Part shown: positions 8,332 through 16,997 of the stretch, piece after piece
Position numbering within the stretch: position 1 is the first letter of the stretch
Layout of the letters: each line of letters begins with the position of its first letter
From: Deltaproteobacteria bacterium
GTDB taxonomy: Bacteria > Desulfobacterota > Syntrophobacteria > BM002
Assembly: GCA_019309045.1 (NCBI GenBank)
Contig: JAFDGZ010000031.1
Span: 1-33,474 of the forward strand
DNA length: 33,474 nt
Direction of reading: 5' to 3'
The notes under the pieces: generated by a model
What the model was told of the DNA's origin: nothing
The model's input: only the letters and a program-made list of their open reading frames with translations
Databases searched by the model: none
Translations under genes and position numbers: made by a program

Positions 8332-10101
8332 ATGTTTTTCTCCGCTACTCTGTATTGTGCCCTCCTTGTTTTTGCACTAGGTACAGCTTATAAAATTTCG
8401 ATCTGGTTTCGCGCCGCAATTCCTGGAGATAGAAGAGCAATTCCCGCTTCTAGCAGGCTGTCAGCTGCAGTCAGAGGGATCGTCTCCACCCTGGGCAGTG
8501 CGAAAATCGTGACGCTGTTCAGGGTTTTTTTTGTAGACGTCCTCCTGCAGATAAGGCTGCTTCGGCAGGACTTTCTCAGGTGGTTCATGCACATTTGTAT
8601 CTATGGCGGTTTCATGCTGCTCCTGCTGATGCATGCCCTGGATAAATTCATTACGCAGCCGCTTTTTCCTGGATATTTCCCAACTCTTAACCCCTTCATG
8701 TTCTTGAGAGATCTTTTCGGTGCTCTGGTCCTGCTGGGTATTATTATAGCGGTCTACCGGCGCTATATCTTGAAGGTTCCGAGTCTGCGGAGCCGCGGGC
8801 AGGATCACTATGCTATCCTGATCCTGACAGTGATCATCTTGTCAGGCGTGTTGTTGGAAAGTAGCAAGATTACCTCTTACTCTAGATTCAAAGAAATGGT
8901 CAGTGAGTACACGGTGGCCGCCGATGAAGAAGAACTCAGGACACTGGAGGCCTACTGGGTAAAGGAGCTCGGTCTGGTCTCACCGCAACTATCTGGGCCT
9001 TTCGATGCGGCAACCCTGGAGATGGGCAAAGAAGCTCACGAGATGAACTGCGCTGAATGCCATTCACGGCCGCAGTCCGCTTTTCTCAGCTACGCTTTGT
9101 CCAGGGCTATCAAGCCCATAGCCCTGACTCTGGATCGGGTCAACATTCTTGCCATTTTCTGGTATATTCACTTTCTTGCCTGCTGGCTGGGCCTTGCCTA
9201 TTTGCCCTTCAGCAAGATGTTTCACATATTTGCCGGTCCCCTGAGTCTTCTTGCCAACGCCGTCATGGAAGAGGGGAAATCACTGCCTGCCAATGTGGCC
9301 ACCAGGGAAGTAATGGAACTGGATGCTTGTACCCACTGCTGCAGTTGCAGTGTGAGCTGCTCCATGAGCGCGGCCTTTGCAAGCATCGGCAATGTGAATA
9401 TTTTGCCGTCGGAGAAGTTAGCCGCAGTCAAGGCCTTTATAACTGGCAACAATATGACGGAGCAGCAACTGAGGCTGCTTCGCCAGGGGCTCTACCTGTG
9501 CACCAGTTGCAATCGCTGCACTGAGGCATGCCCAGTGAGCATACACCTTCAGGATCTGTGGCTGCACCTGAGGGAAAACCTTCTGCAACGAGGAGAGCCA
9601 GAACTGCTTGCCCTGACGCCCTTTTCTTACACTCGCGGCCTGGGGAGGCAAGAGCTGCTTGCAGAAGATTACCTGGCACCATTGACGGCAGCCAGGGAGG
9701 CTATTATAGAGAAATGGGGGGAGGTGGCAGGGCCGGACAGGGTTCCAGGCCTAAAGCCTCTCGACCAGGAATTCAAGAGCAGTCTCGATTTATCCACGCA
9801 GGCGAGCACATTCTCCGCCTGCTTCAACTGCCAGACCTGCACCACAGTGTGCCCGGTGGTGGCCAGTTTCGAGCACCCTCAGGAGGAACTAGGTCTGTTG
9901 CCGCATCAGATTATGCATGCCTGTGCACTTGGCCAGCGCGACTTGGCCCTGGGCTCCTATATGCTATGGGATTGTCTTAGCTGCTACCAGTGTGAGGAGC
10001 AGTGCCCGCAGGGAGTGTGTCTCACTGAGGTGTTCTATGAATTAAAGAGTCTAGCCATAAAGCAGTTTGCCGAAAAAATTTCCCAAAAAGAGGGAAGATG
10101 A
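8332..10101 (+). CDS. QmoC/HdrE-like membrane cytochrome b with heme c motif, fused to two HdrC modules
   Basis: 589 residues. The N-terminal third is a NarI-like membrane domain with about five hydrophobic segments. Two histidine pairs fit bis-His heme b sites: one pair 14 residues apart in the second helix (MHICIYGG and MHAL), the other 18 apart in the fifth (IHFLACW and MFHIF), the latter spacing as in NarI. Between helices four and five, a roughly 90-residue loop carries CAECH (C240, C243, H244), a c-type heme site; NarI topology puts it in the periplasm. The cytoplasmic tail has four CxxCxxCxxxC motifs, starting at C333, C390, C497 and C548, that is, two tandem HdrC-like modules. Start: ATG 8332 follows a purine-rich GGAAGAGG; a TTG at 8317 is less likely. 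The stop overlaps the next gene (ATGA). Likely role: quinone or cytochrome-linked electron transfer to HdrB. Membrane partner identity is inferred. Confidence 0.88.
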   Translation: MFFSATLYCALLVFALGTAYKISIWFRAAIPGDRRAIPASSRLSAAVRGIVSTLGSAKIVTLFRVFFVDVLLQIRLLRQDFLRWFMHICIYGGFMLLLLMHALDKFITQPLFPGYFPTLNPFMFLRDLFGALVLLGIIIAVYRRYILKVPSLRSRGQDHYAILILTVIILSGVLLESSKITSYSRFKEMVSEYTVAADEEELRTLEAYWVKELGLVSPQLSGPFDAATLEMGKEAHEMNCAECHSRPQSAFLSYALSRAIKPIALTLDRVNILAIFWYIHFLACWLGLAYLPFSKMFHIFAGPLSLLANAVMEEGKSLPANVATREVMELDACTHCCSCSVSCSMSAAFASIGNVNILPSEKLAAVKAFITGNNMTEQQLRLLRQGLYLCTSCNRCTEACPVSIHLQDLWLHLRENLLQRGEPELLALTPFSYTRGLGRQELLAEDYLAPLTAAREAIIEKWGEVAGPDRVPGLKPLDQEFKSSLDLSTQASTFSACFNCQTCTTVCPVVASFEHPQEELGLLPHQIMHACALGQRDLALGSYMLWDCLSCYQCEEQCPQGVCLTEVFYELKSLAIKQFAEKISQKEGR

Positions 10102-11003
10102 CCGTGAAATATGCGCTCTATCTTGGCTGTCAGATTCCGGCTCGTCTCAGCCAGTACGAATACTCCGCCCGAGCAGTATTGCGGAAACTAACAGTAGAAC
10201 TGGTGGACATAAAAGAGTTCAACTGCTGCGGTTATCCGCTGAGAAGCTTCGATTTTCGCACATTCGTCTTTTCTGCCGCCAGGAACCTGGCTCTCGCTGC
10301 CAGGGCAGAATTGGACATGATAGTTCTCTGCAAATGTTGCTTCGGCAGCCTCAAGAAAGTGGAGCACCTGTTGCATCAAGATTCTGCCTGGCGGGATGAT
10401 ATCAATGGCCTTCTCAGCAAAGAAGGGCTGCGGTACACAGGAGATATTGAGGTCCGTCATCTCCTTTCTGTGCTTTACCACCAGGTGGGCCTGGAAGCCA
10501 TAAAGGACAAAATAGAAAAGCCGTTCCATGCTCTGAAAATTGCAGCCCATTACGGCTGCCACGCCCTGCGGCCGAGCAGGATTGTCCAGTTCGACGACCC
10601 ACTGGCCCCCTCCATATTTGATCAACTGGTAGAGGCAACCGGAGCAGAGAGCATCTCCTGGGCGGCACAACTGGAGTGCTGTGGCGCGCCCCTGGGCGGC
10701 GTAAACGACGAACTATCTATGAGCCTTACCGAGAAGAAGCTTACAGACGCCCAAAGATCTGGAGCAGAATACCTTTGCACTGCCTGCTCCTACTGCCAGC
10801 TCCAGTTCGATGTTGTCCAGGGCATTATGGTGGACAGGCAGGGGAAAGACCACGGGCTTGCTGCCATTCTCTACCCTCAGCTCCTTGGTCTGAGCCTGGG
10901 TATCCCCAGGGATGCCCTGGGGTTTGCTCTGCACAGGCTGCCCGCAGACGACATAGAGAAGTACCTGGCAGCGGAACCTCAGGGAGAAGCAGCGGAGGCG
11001 TGA
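10098..11003 (+). CDS. hdrB: HdrB-like subunit of the membrane-linked module
   Basis: 301 residues with two CCG domains: LGCQIPAR, NCCGYP and CKCC in the first half; YGCHALRP, ECCGAP and CSYC in the second. These are the ligands of the paired non-cubane [4Fe-4S] clusters of HdrB. It is clearly a paralogue of the hdrB at 6918-7787, sharing the layout but differing in most of the sequence. Its ATG overlaps the stop of the cytochrome/HdrC fusion by four bases, and the Sec-HdrA gene follows after 91 bp. The trio therefore has the composition of a membrane Hdr/Qmo-type complex. The physiological substrate cannot be read from sequence. Confidence 0.92.
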   Translation: MTVKYALYLGCQIPARLSQYEYSARAVLRKLTVELVDIKEFNCCGYPLRSFDFRTFVFSAARNLALAARAELDMIVLCKCCFGSLKKVEHLLHQDSAWRDDINGLLSKEGLRYTGDIEVRHLLSVLYHQVGLEAIKDKIEKPFHALKIAAHYGCHALRPSRIVQFDDPLAPSIFDQLVEATGAESISWAAQLECCGAPLGGVNDELSMSLTEKKLTDAQRSGAEYLCTACSYCQLQFDVVQGIMVDRQGKDHGLAAILYPQLLGLSLGIPRDALGFALHRLPADDIEKYLAAEPQGEAAEA

Positions 11004-11094
11004 ACACCTTTCCACGGATGTATATTCTTTCACCTTACCAGACGAGGTACAGGTTTTCCATGTTTACTGTAACGGCGAGAAAGGAGAATAACCT

Positions 11095-14000
11095 ATGACC
11101 GGGGCGGTGATGGTGGTGGGAGGCGGCATCGCCGGCATGCAGACATCTTTGGACCTGGCCGATTCCGGCTACTATGTCTATCTGGTGGAGAGATCAGCTT
11201 CCATAGGTGGTCTCATGTCCCAGTTGGACAAGACATTTCCCACCAACGACTGTGCCATGTGAATCATCTCCCCCAAACTGGTCGAGGTCGGCCGGCATCT
11301 GAACATTGAACTCCTGACTCTTTGCGAAATAGAGGATATCTTCGGGGAGGCTGGGGATTTTACGGTCAGGCTCAGACAGCATCCTCGCTATGTTGATATG
11401 AACAAATGCATTGCCTGCGGCACCTGTGCGGAAAAATGCCCCCGCAAGGTAGCCAATGAGTACAATGCGGCGCTCGACAAACGCAAAGCAATCTACGTGC
11501 AATACGCCCAGGCAGTGCCGCTCAAATACACTATTGACGCTGAGCACTGCATCTATTTCGAGAAAGGCAAGTGCAAAGCCTGTGAGAAATTCTGTCCCAC
11601 CGGCGCCATTGATTTTGCTGATCAGGAAAAAGAATTGAGCCTCAAAGTGGGGGCCGTTGTCATTGCCCCCGGGGCAAATGTGTACGACCCTGCCGTCTAC
11701 GATGTCTATGGCTACAAAAGATTTGCCAATGTGGTAACCAGCTTGGAGTTTGAACGCATGCTGTCCGCCACCGGCCCCTATGGCGGGCACCTGCTGAGGC
11801 CTGCTGACGGCAAAGAACCGGAGAAAATCGGTTGGCTCCAGTGTGTCGGCTCCCGTGACATTCATCCGGGGACCAATCCGTATTGTTCTGGTGTGTGCTG
11901 TACCTACGCCATCAAGGAGGCCATTGTTGCCAAGGAGCACCTCCGGAATTTGGCTGCTACTGTCTTCTATATTGATATACGCACCCATGGCAAGGATTTT
12001 GAGAAATACTACAACCGGGCCAAAGAGATGGGGGTTCGCTTTGTCAGAGCAAGAATCGGCAAAGTGCGGCCAGCAGATGCAAAAGGCAATCTGCGCCTCT
12101 GCTACACCAACGAGGCCGGTGCCCGGATCGAGGAGGATTTTGATCTGCTGGTGCTTTCTGTGGGGCTCCAGCCAGCGGTCCGGACAAAGCATCTGGCCAG
12201 TACCTTGGACATTCTGCTTGATCAGTATGGTTTTGTCGAAACGCCCACCTTCAAGCCAGTGAGTACATCGAGAGGCGGGATTTACATATGTGGTACTGCC
12301 AATGGTCCCAAAGACATCCCGGACGCAGTGATGGAGGCAAGTGCTGCAGCCTGTGCTGCTTCCTGCAGTCTGGCAAAAGTTCGGGGCACTCTGGCGCGCG
12401 AGAAACCCACCGTGCCATTGCAAGAGGTTTCTTCTGAGAAGCCGCGGATCGGTGTGTTTGTCTGTAACTGCGGTGTCAATATTGGCGGAGTGGTGCGTGT
12501 TCCCGAAGTTGTTGATTATGCCAAGAACCTGCCCAATGTGGCATATGCCGAGGAAAACCTTTTTTCTTGTTCCCAGGATGTGCAGGAGGCCATACGGCAG
12601 GTAATCATTGCAGAAAGACTGAACAGAATCGTGGTGGCAGCTTGCTCGCCGCGCACTCACGAACCACTATTCAGGGAGACCTTAGAATCTGCTGGCCTCA
12701 GCAAGTATTTATTTGAGATGGCCAACATCCGCAACCAGGACTCGTGGGTACACCAGAATGACCCGGATGCCGCCACCTTGAAAGCCAAGGACCTGGTACG
12801 CATGGCAGTAGCCAAGGCTGCGCTTCTTGCTCCGCTTGAGGAACAACACTTTCCCATTACCCAGACAGCATTGGTGGTTGGAGGAGGTCTGGCGGGCATG
12901 CAGGCCGCCCTCAGCATTGCCGACAGCGGCTTTGCTGTCCATCTGGTGGAAAAAACAGCACAACTGGGCGGCCAGGCTAACCACATCCAGTGGAACTGGA
13001 AGGGGCAAGATGTGCAAGCATTCCGGACGTTGTTAGAGGAGAAGATTCGTCAACATCCTCTCATCAACATACATCTTGGCACAGAAATAGATTATGTGAA
13101 CGGCTTTGTGGGCAATTTCCGCTCCACTCTCAGAAAGACAGGAAGCGGCAGGCAGGCCATTACAGTGGAGCACGGCGTCATAGTGCTTGCTACCGGGGCA
13201 AGACCTTACAAGCCTGAAGAGCATCTATATGGCAAACACCCGCACGTTTTCATCTGGCATGAACTGGATGAACTGGTGGTGCGCCAAGATCCAACTGTGG
13301 CTGAGGCGCGTTGCGGCGTCTTCATTCAATGTGTTGGCTCCAGGAACCAAGAACGTCCATATTGCAGCCGTATCTGCTGCAGCTACAGCCTGACGGCAGC
13401 GCTCAAAATCAAGAAAATAAATCCCAGGGTGAATCTTTACATCCTTTACAGAGATATCCGCACCTACGGTCTCAGGGAAGATCTTTATGCCAAGGCCCGC
13501 TCCCAGGGGATAATGTTCATCCGCTATGATTCCCAGAACCCGCCCAAGGTGACGGTGGGAGAGGATGGGGCTCTGGAGATCACGGTTGTGGATCAGGTGC
13601 TGCGGCGGTTGGTCAAGTTGCAGCCCGACTTCATCAATCTGGCCAGCGCAATTGTTCCTTCTGCAGTGGACGAGTTGGCCCGGATACTGAAAGTAGCAGT
13701 CAACCAGGAAGGCTTTTTCCAGGAAGCACACGTAAAATTGAGACCGGTTGATTTTGCTACAGACGGCATTTTTGTATGCGGTCTAGCTCACTATCCGAAA
13801 GACGTGGACGAGTCTCTTACGCAGGCTATGGCGGCGGCGAGTCGTGCCGTGGCCGTGCTGGCAAAAAAACAATGGGTGAGCAGCGGTCAGGTGGCCCGGA
13901 TTGATGAAACAACCTGTGTTGGCTGCCAGGGATGTGCCCAGGTGTGCCCCTACGGGGCTGTAGAGTATGTGGAAAGAGAGCGCATCTGCCAGGTCAATGT

Positions 14001-14118
14001 GGCCTTGTGCAAGGGCTGCGGCAGTTGCGCCGCAGCCTGTCCCTCAGGCAGTGCCCGCTTGCTCGGCTTCGAACGCCAGCAATTGCACGCCCAAATCACT
14101 GCCTTCATGCAAGCGTGA
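11095..14118 (+). CDS. hdrA: Selenocysteine-containing double HdrA-like subunit
   Basis: Read through an in-frame TGA (11260-11262, residue 56), this is a 1007-residue protein. Without recoding, a gene caller would start at ATG 11398 and lose the N-terminal FAD motif (VVGGGIAGM, residues 7-15). The sequence before the TGA ends in FPTNDCAM and continues [12 protein letters not shown], exactly where HdrA has a conserved Cys. Order after that: ferredoxin insert (about 100-180), QCVGSRD and YCSGVCC, an HdrA N-terminal-type domain ([10 protein letters not shown]), a second FAD domain (from about 592) with QCVGSRN and YCSRICC, and a C-terminal 2[4Fe-4S] ferredoxin (from C941). AAGGAGA at 11081-11087 is well spaced for ATG 11095. 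HdrA selenoproteins are known from methanococci and some anaerobic bacteria. It is probably the FAD subunit of the module encoded just upstream. Confidence 0.9.
11260..11295 (+). promoter_or_regulatory. Selenocysteine UGA codon with SECIS-like hairpin
   Basis: The UGA is at 11260-11262. Fifteen bases later CUGGUC (11278-11283) can pair with GGCCGG (11290-11295), giving six pairs including two G-U pairs, around the loop GAGGUC (11284-11289). Bacterial SECIS elements are short hairpins shortly downstream of the UGA with a GGU-type apical loop that SelB binds; this one has GGU in the loop and plausible spacing. Folding was judged by eye, without an energy calculation. Confidence 0.75.
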
Positions 14119-14154
14119 AGACGGAGCCCGACTGGCGCCGTTGCCTGTGCTCAA

Positions 14155-14257
14155 CCTCTGCCCTCAGAGGGCCGAAGCAACACTACAGCCAGATTCTACC
14201 AGCACCAGGGCAGCGGTTGTGCCTGCCGCTTTCTAGAAGACGCACATTTTTTGTGCG
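14155..14257 (+). other. Short inverted repeats between hdrA and purD
   Basis: Three small inverted repeats lie in the 284-bp gap after the Sec-HdrA gene: CCTCTG/CAGAGG with a CCCT loop (14155-14170); AGCGG/CCGCT (14212-14230); and CGCACA/TGTGCG around five T (14241-14257). None is followed by a clear run of T, so none is a convincing intrinsic terminator. They could still stabilise the 3' end of the Hdr transcript or act at the purD promoter. Confidence 0.3.
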
Positions 14258-14268
14258 AGAAATTCGAT

Positions 14269-14297
14269 TTGACTCGATCCCGCCTTTCTGCTACTTT
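14269..14297 (+). promoter_or_regulatory. Candidate purD promoter
   Basis: TTGACT (14269-14274, five of six consensus bases) is followed by a 17-base spacer and TACTTT (14292-14297), a weak -10 with a TGC immediately upstream that makes it an extended -10. It lies about 105 bases before the purD ATG, and the T-loop inverted repeat at 14241-14257 is just upstream. Confidence 0.4.
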
Positions 14298-14402
14298 CCA
14301 TCGGCATACAAACAAAGAGCTTTTTCAAACGATTGCCCAGCAAAGAAGCCAAAGCGGCTGAATTTGCGGTCCAGGTAAGAGGAAGGAAGGGTGAAGCAGG
14401 GG

Positions 14403-15698
14403 ATGAAGATACTCGTTATCGGCAGCGGTGGTCGCGACCATGCCATTGCCTGGAAGTTTTCCCAGAGCCCCAGGGTGCGAAAGGTCTATGTGGCCCATGG
14501 CAATGCCGGCATTTCTCAAACAGCGGAATGTGTCAATGCCAGGACCATAGAGGAGATGGCAGCATTTGCCGCCGAAGAGCGCATTGATCTGACCTTTGTG
14601 GGTCCCGAGAGTCCCTTGTCTGCTGGCATTGTGGATCTTTTTGAACAGCAGGGACTAGCCATTGTGGGGCCGACCAGGGCGGCAGCCAGGTTGGAGTACT
14701 CAAAATGCTACGCCAAGGAGTTGATGAGGGATCTGGGCATTCCGGTGGCAGACTTTGAAATTTTTGACGATCCTGCCCGGGCACGCGACTATGTACGGCA
14801 GGTGGGCTACCCGGTGGTGGTCAAGGCTGACGGACTTGCTGCTGGCAAGGGCTCACTGGTGTGCGACGATGTTGCTCAGGCTGAAGAGGCCGTTCATCTC
14901 CTCATGGAAAAGTGCATCTTCGGAGACTCCGGCAAGAAGGTGGAAATAGAAAGGCGGCTTTACGGTAGAGAGCTGTCGTTTTTCTGCTTCACCGACGGCG
15001 ATTCAGTCATGCCAATGGTGGCGGCGCAGGATTACAAGAGGGCCAGAGACAACGACGAAGGCAAGAATACCGGCGGCATGGGATCCTACTCTCCTCATCC
15101 CTGGCTGACTGAAGAGATGTCGCGCAGCATCATGGACCGCGTAATACTGCCCCTGATTCACGGTTTCAGAGAGAAAACAGGAATCGTGTACAAAGGCGTG
15201 CTCTACGCAGGCTTGATGCTGGTGGAAGAAGGCGAGGACATCATCCCCTATGTGCTGGAGATCAATATCAGGCAAGGGGATCCCGAGGCCCAGGTGATCT
15301 TGCCGCGCCTGGAAAACGACCTGGTGGATATTTCCGAGGCCATTGTGGAAGGGAGACTCCACGAGATCCAGCCCCGCTGGCACCCTGACTACCGTCTCTG
15401 CCTCATAGCGGTAAGCGGCAGGACAAGAGGGAAAAAGGGATGGTACAAGGGATATCCCGAGCGCTACAAGATCGGCGTGCCCATCAGCGGCCTGGGACAG
15501 GTCGATCAGGAGTGCCTGGTTTTCCATTCCGGCACAGGCTTTGGTGAAGATGGCCGACTCATCACCACTGGCGGCCGAGTCCTCTGTATTGTCAGCAGAG
15601 GGCGAAGCCTGGCAGAGGCTAGAGACAAAGCCTATCGGGAAATGGCCAAAGTGGAATTCCAGGGAATGTACTACCGAAGCGATATCGGCAAGGAGTAA
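14403..15698 (+). CDS. purD: Phosphoribosylamine--glycine ligase
   Basis: 431 residues, normal for PurD, which joins 5-phosphoribosylamine and glycine with ATP in the second step of purine synthesis in the cytoplasm. The N-terminus MKILVIGSGGRDHAIAWKF matches the family start, which is why ATG 14403 is preferred over the in-frame GTG at 14391; the GGAAGGAAGG at 14381-14390 is a ribosome site, though a little far. Other family marks: VGPESPLSAGIVDLF, the ATP-grasp VVKADGLAAGKGS, KNTGGMGSYSP, and EINIRQGDPEAQ near the metal site, where most relatives have a Phe in place of the Gln before GDPE. Four bases separate its stop from the purE start, so the two are co-transcribed. Confidence 0.96.
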   Translation: MKILVIGSGGRDHAIAWKFSQSPRVRKVYVAHGNAGISQTAECVNARTIEEMAAFAAEERIDLTFVGPESPLSAGIVDLFEQQGLAIVGPTRAAARLEYSKCYAKELMRDLGIPVADFEIFDDPARARDYVRQVGYPVVVKADGLAAGKGSLVCDDVAQAEEAVHLLMEKCIFGDSGKKVEIERRLYGRELSFFCFTDGDSVMPMVAAQDYKRARDNDEGKNTGGMGSYSPHPWLTEEMSRSIMDRVILPLIHGFREKTGIVYKGVLYAGLMLVEEGEDIIPYVLEINIRQGDPEAQVILPRLENDLVDISEAIVEGRLHEIQPRWHPDYRLCLIAVSGRTRGKKGWYKGYPERYKIGVPISGLGQVDQECLVFHSGTGFGEDGRLITTGGRVLCIVSRGRSLAEARDKAYREMAKVEFQGMYYRSDIGKE

Positions 15699-15702
15699 GA
15701 CC

Positions 15703-16269
15703 ATGCCCTTCCCGGGTATGAAAGCAATCACAGCTGTCGGCGACTATCCCAGCGTTGGCATTGTTATGGGAAGCGACTCCGATCTGCCGATAATGCAGGA
15801 AGCACTCGAAACACTGGTCTCTCTCGGAATTTCTGCCGAGATTACAGTTGCCTCGGCTCACCGTTCTCCAGCGCGAGCGAGCCAGTATGCCAGAGCCGCT
15901 CTAAAGCGGGGCCTCAAAGTGATTATCGCCGGTGCTGGCGGGGCTGCCCATCTTGCCGGAATCTTGGCAGCCGAGACTACTCTGCCAGTGATAGGAGTGC
16001 CCATTGGCTCTTCGCCACTGGGTGGATGGGATGCGCTGCTGGCCACGGTGCAGATGCCAGCCGGCATTCCAGTAGCCACCATGGCGGTGGGCAAGGCCGG
16101 TGCCCGCAATGCTGCCATTCTGGCGGCGCAGATTTTGGCAGTCGGCGACTCTGCCATCAGAGAAAGACTGCGGCACTACAAACAGGAGCTTGCCCGCAAG
16201 GTGGAAGAGAAGGCTGCCTCTTTGGAGGAACACCTCAGAGCTAAGCAAGAGAATGGTTCTCCTTCTTAA
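15703..16269 (+). CDS. purE: N5-carboxyaminoimidazole ribonucleotide mutase or AIR carboxylase
   Basis: 188 residues. PurE carries out the carboxylation-linked step that forms CAIR in purine synthesis. Family motifs are clear: GIVMGSDSDLP, VASAHRSPAR, IIAGAGGAAHLAG, GGWDALLATVQMPAG and PVATMAVGKAGARNAA. ATG 15703 follows AAGGAG (15690-15695) with seven bases of spacing; an upstream in-frame extension to 15541 would lie inside purD and is rejected. No purK is nearby, so whether the substrate is N5-CAIR (class I) or AIR plus CO2 (class II) cannot be settled, although the sequence looks more like class I. The 3' end overlaps the next gene by 17 bases. Confidence 0.94.
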   Translation: MPFPGMKAITAVGDYPSVGIVMGSDSDLPIMQEALETLVSLGISAEITVASAHRSPARASQYARAALKRGLKVIIAGAGGAAHLAGILAAETTLPVIGVPIGSSPLGGWDALLATVQMPAGIPVATMAVGKAGARNAAILAAQILAVGDSAIRERLRHYKQELARKVEEKAASLEEHLRAKQENGSPS

Positions 16270-16912
16270 GTCTTCCCTGGATTCGTCCAGCCATAGTGTC
16301 AAAAAAGCTGCAGAGATCATACGTGGGGGAGGGGTAGTGGCCTTCCCCACGGAGACCGTTTATGGACTCGGCGCCCTTGCCAGCAATGCAGCTGCCGTAG
16401 AACGAATATACCGCCTCAAGAGGCGCAGCCGTGACAAACCCATCAGTATCTTGATCCCTGATCCTGCCCAACTTCAGCATTATGTAGCTGACATTCCTCC
16501 AGGTGCCCGACGGTTGATGGCCCGCTTTTGGCCTGGACCACTGACCCTCCTCTTTCCTGCTGTCCCGGAGGTGCCCTCCCTGCTCATGGGCGGCAGTGGC
16601 AAGATTGGCATACGGCTTTCATGTCATCCTGTTGCCAGTCTGCTGGTGAGGCAGATTGGCGCGGCTATTACCGCCACCAGTGCCAATCGCTCGGGGGCGC
16701 CCAGCTGCTGCAGCTGCGCAGAGGTAATCGAGCAGTTTGGCTCAGAGTTAGATGCGGTAGTCGACGGCGGCTTGACGCCCGGGAGCAAAGGCTCTACAAT
16801 TGCCGATGTAACTACCCGTCCTCCCGAGATTTTGCGAGTTGGGGTGATTTCGGCTCGCGAGGTTCTCACCTGTTGGCAAGGTGGGGAACCGCAGGCTGAA
16901 GACTCCTCCTGA
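16253..16912 (+). CDS. tsaC: Threonylcarbamoyl-AMP synthase (TsaC/Sua5/YrdC family)
   Basis: 219 residues. The family makes threonylcarbamoyl-AMP from threonine, bicarbonate and ATP for the t6A modification at tRNA position 37. Motifs seen: VAFPTETVYGLGALA near residue 28, KRRSRDKPISILI (the KxRxxxKP substrate loop), FWPGPLTLLF, ATSANRSGAP and STIADV. It has no C-terminal Sua5 domain, so it is the short TsaC type. ATG 16253 lies inside the end of purE, with only a weak purine stretch (AAGCAAGAG) before it, so expression probably depends on translation of purE. Its pairing with purine genes is common housekeeping context and adds no further function. Confidence 0.93.
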   Translation: MVLLLKSSLDSSSHSVKKAAEIIRGGGVVAFPTETVYGLGALASNAAAVERIYRLKRRSRDKPISILIPDPAQLQHYVADIPPGARRLMARFWPGPLTLLFPAVPEVPSLLMGGSGKIGIRLSCHPVASLLVRQIGAAITATSANRSGAPSCCSCAEVIEQFGSELDAVVDGGLTPGSKGSTIADVTTRPPEILRVGVISAREVLTCWQGGEPQAEDSS

Positions 16913-16997
16913 GAGGGTGCTCTATCTGCCCTGCTCAGCACACAGAGGGTGGCAATACTTCTACTCACAAAATAAGTGTACTGCAGCCGACTAAGCG

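Noticed and set aside
11260-11262. The TGA read as a nonsense mutation, making the gene a pseudogene
   Set aside because: Everything on both sides is intact and in one frame, the TGA replaces a conserved Cys, and a SECIS-like hairpin follows. Selenocysteine explains all of this better than decay.
11194-12660. 488-codon open frame on the minus strand opposite the Sec-HdrA gene
   Set aside because: It shares the region with a well-supported HdrA and its translation shows no protein family features. Long antisense frames are expected at this base composition.
11398-14118. HdrA gene starting at ATG 11398 (906 residues)
   Set aside because: This start drops the N-terminal FAD-binding motif and begins in the middle of the ferredoxin approach. 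The upstream frame is clearly HdrA, with a good ribosome site at 11081-11087, so the full gene starts at 11095 with a recoded TGA.
14241-14257. CGCACA/TGTGCG inverted repeat as an intrinsic terminator
   Set aside because: The T-run is in the loop, not after the stem, and the stem is only six pairs. It was kept only as an uncharacterised inverted repeat.
15541-15702. N-terminal extension of purE into purD
   Set aside because: The added residues do not look like PurE, and AAGGAG at 15690-15695 marks ATG 15703 as the start.
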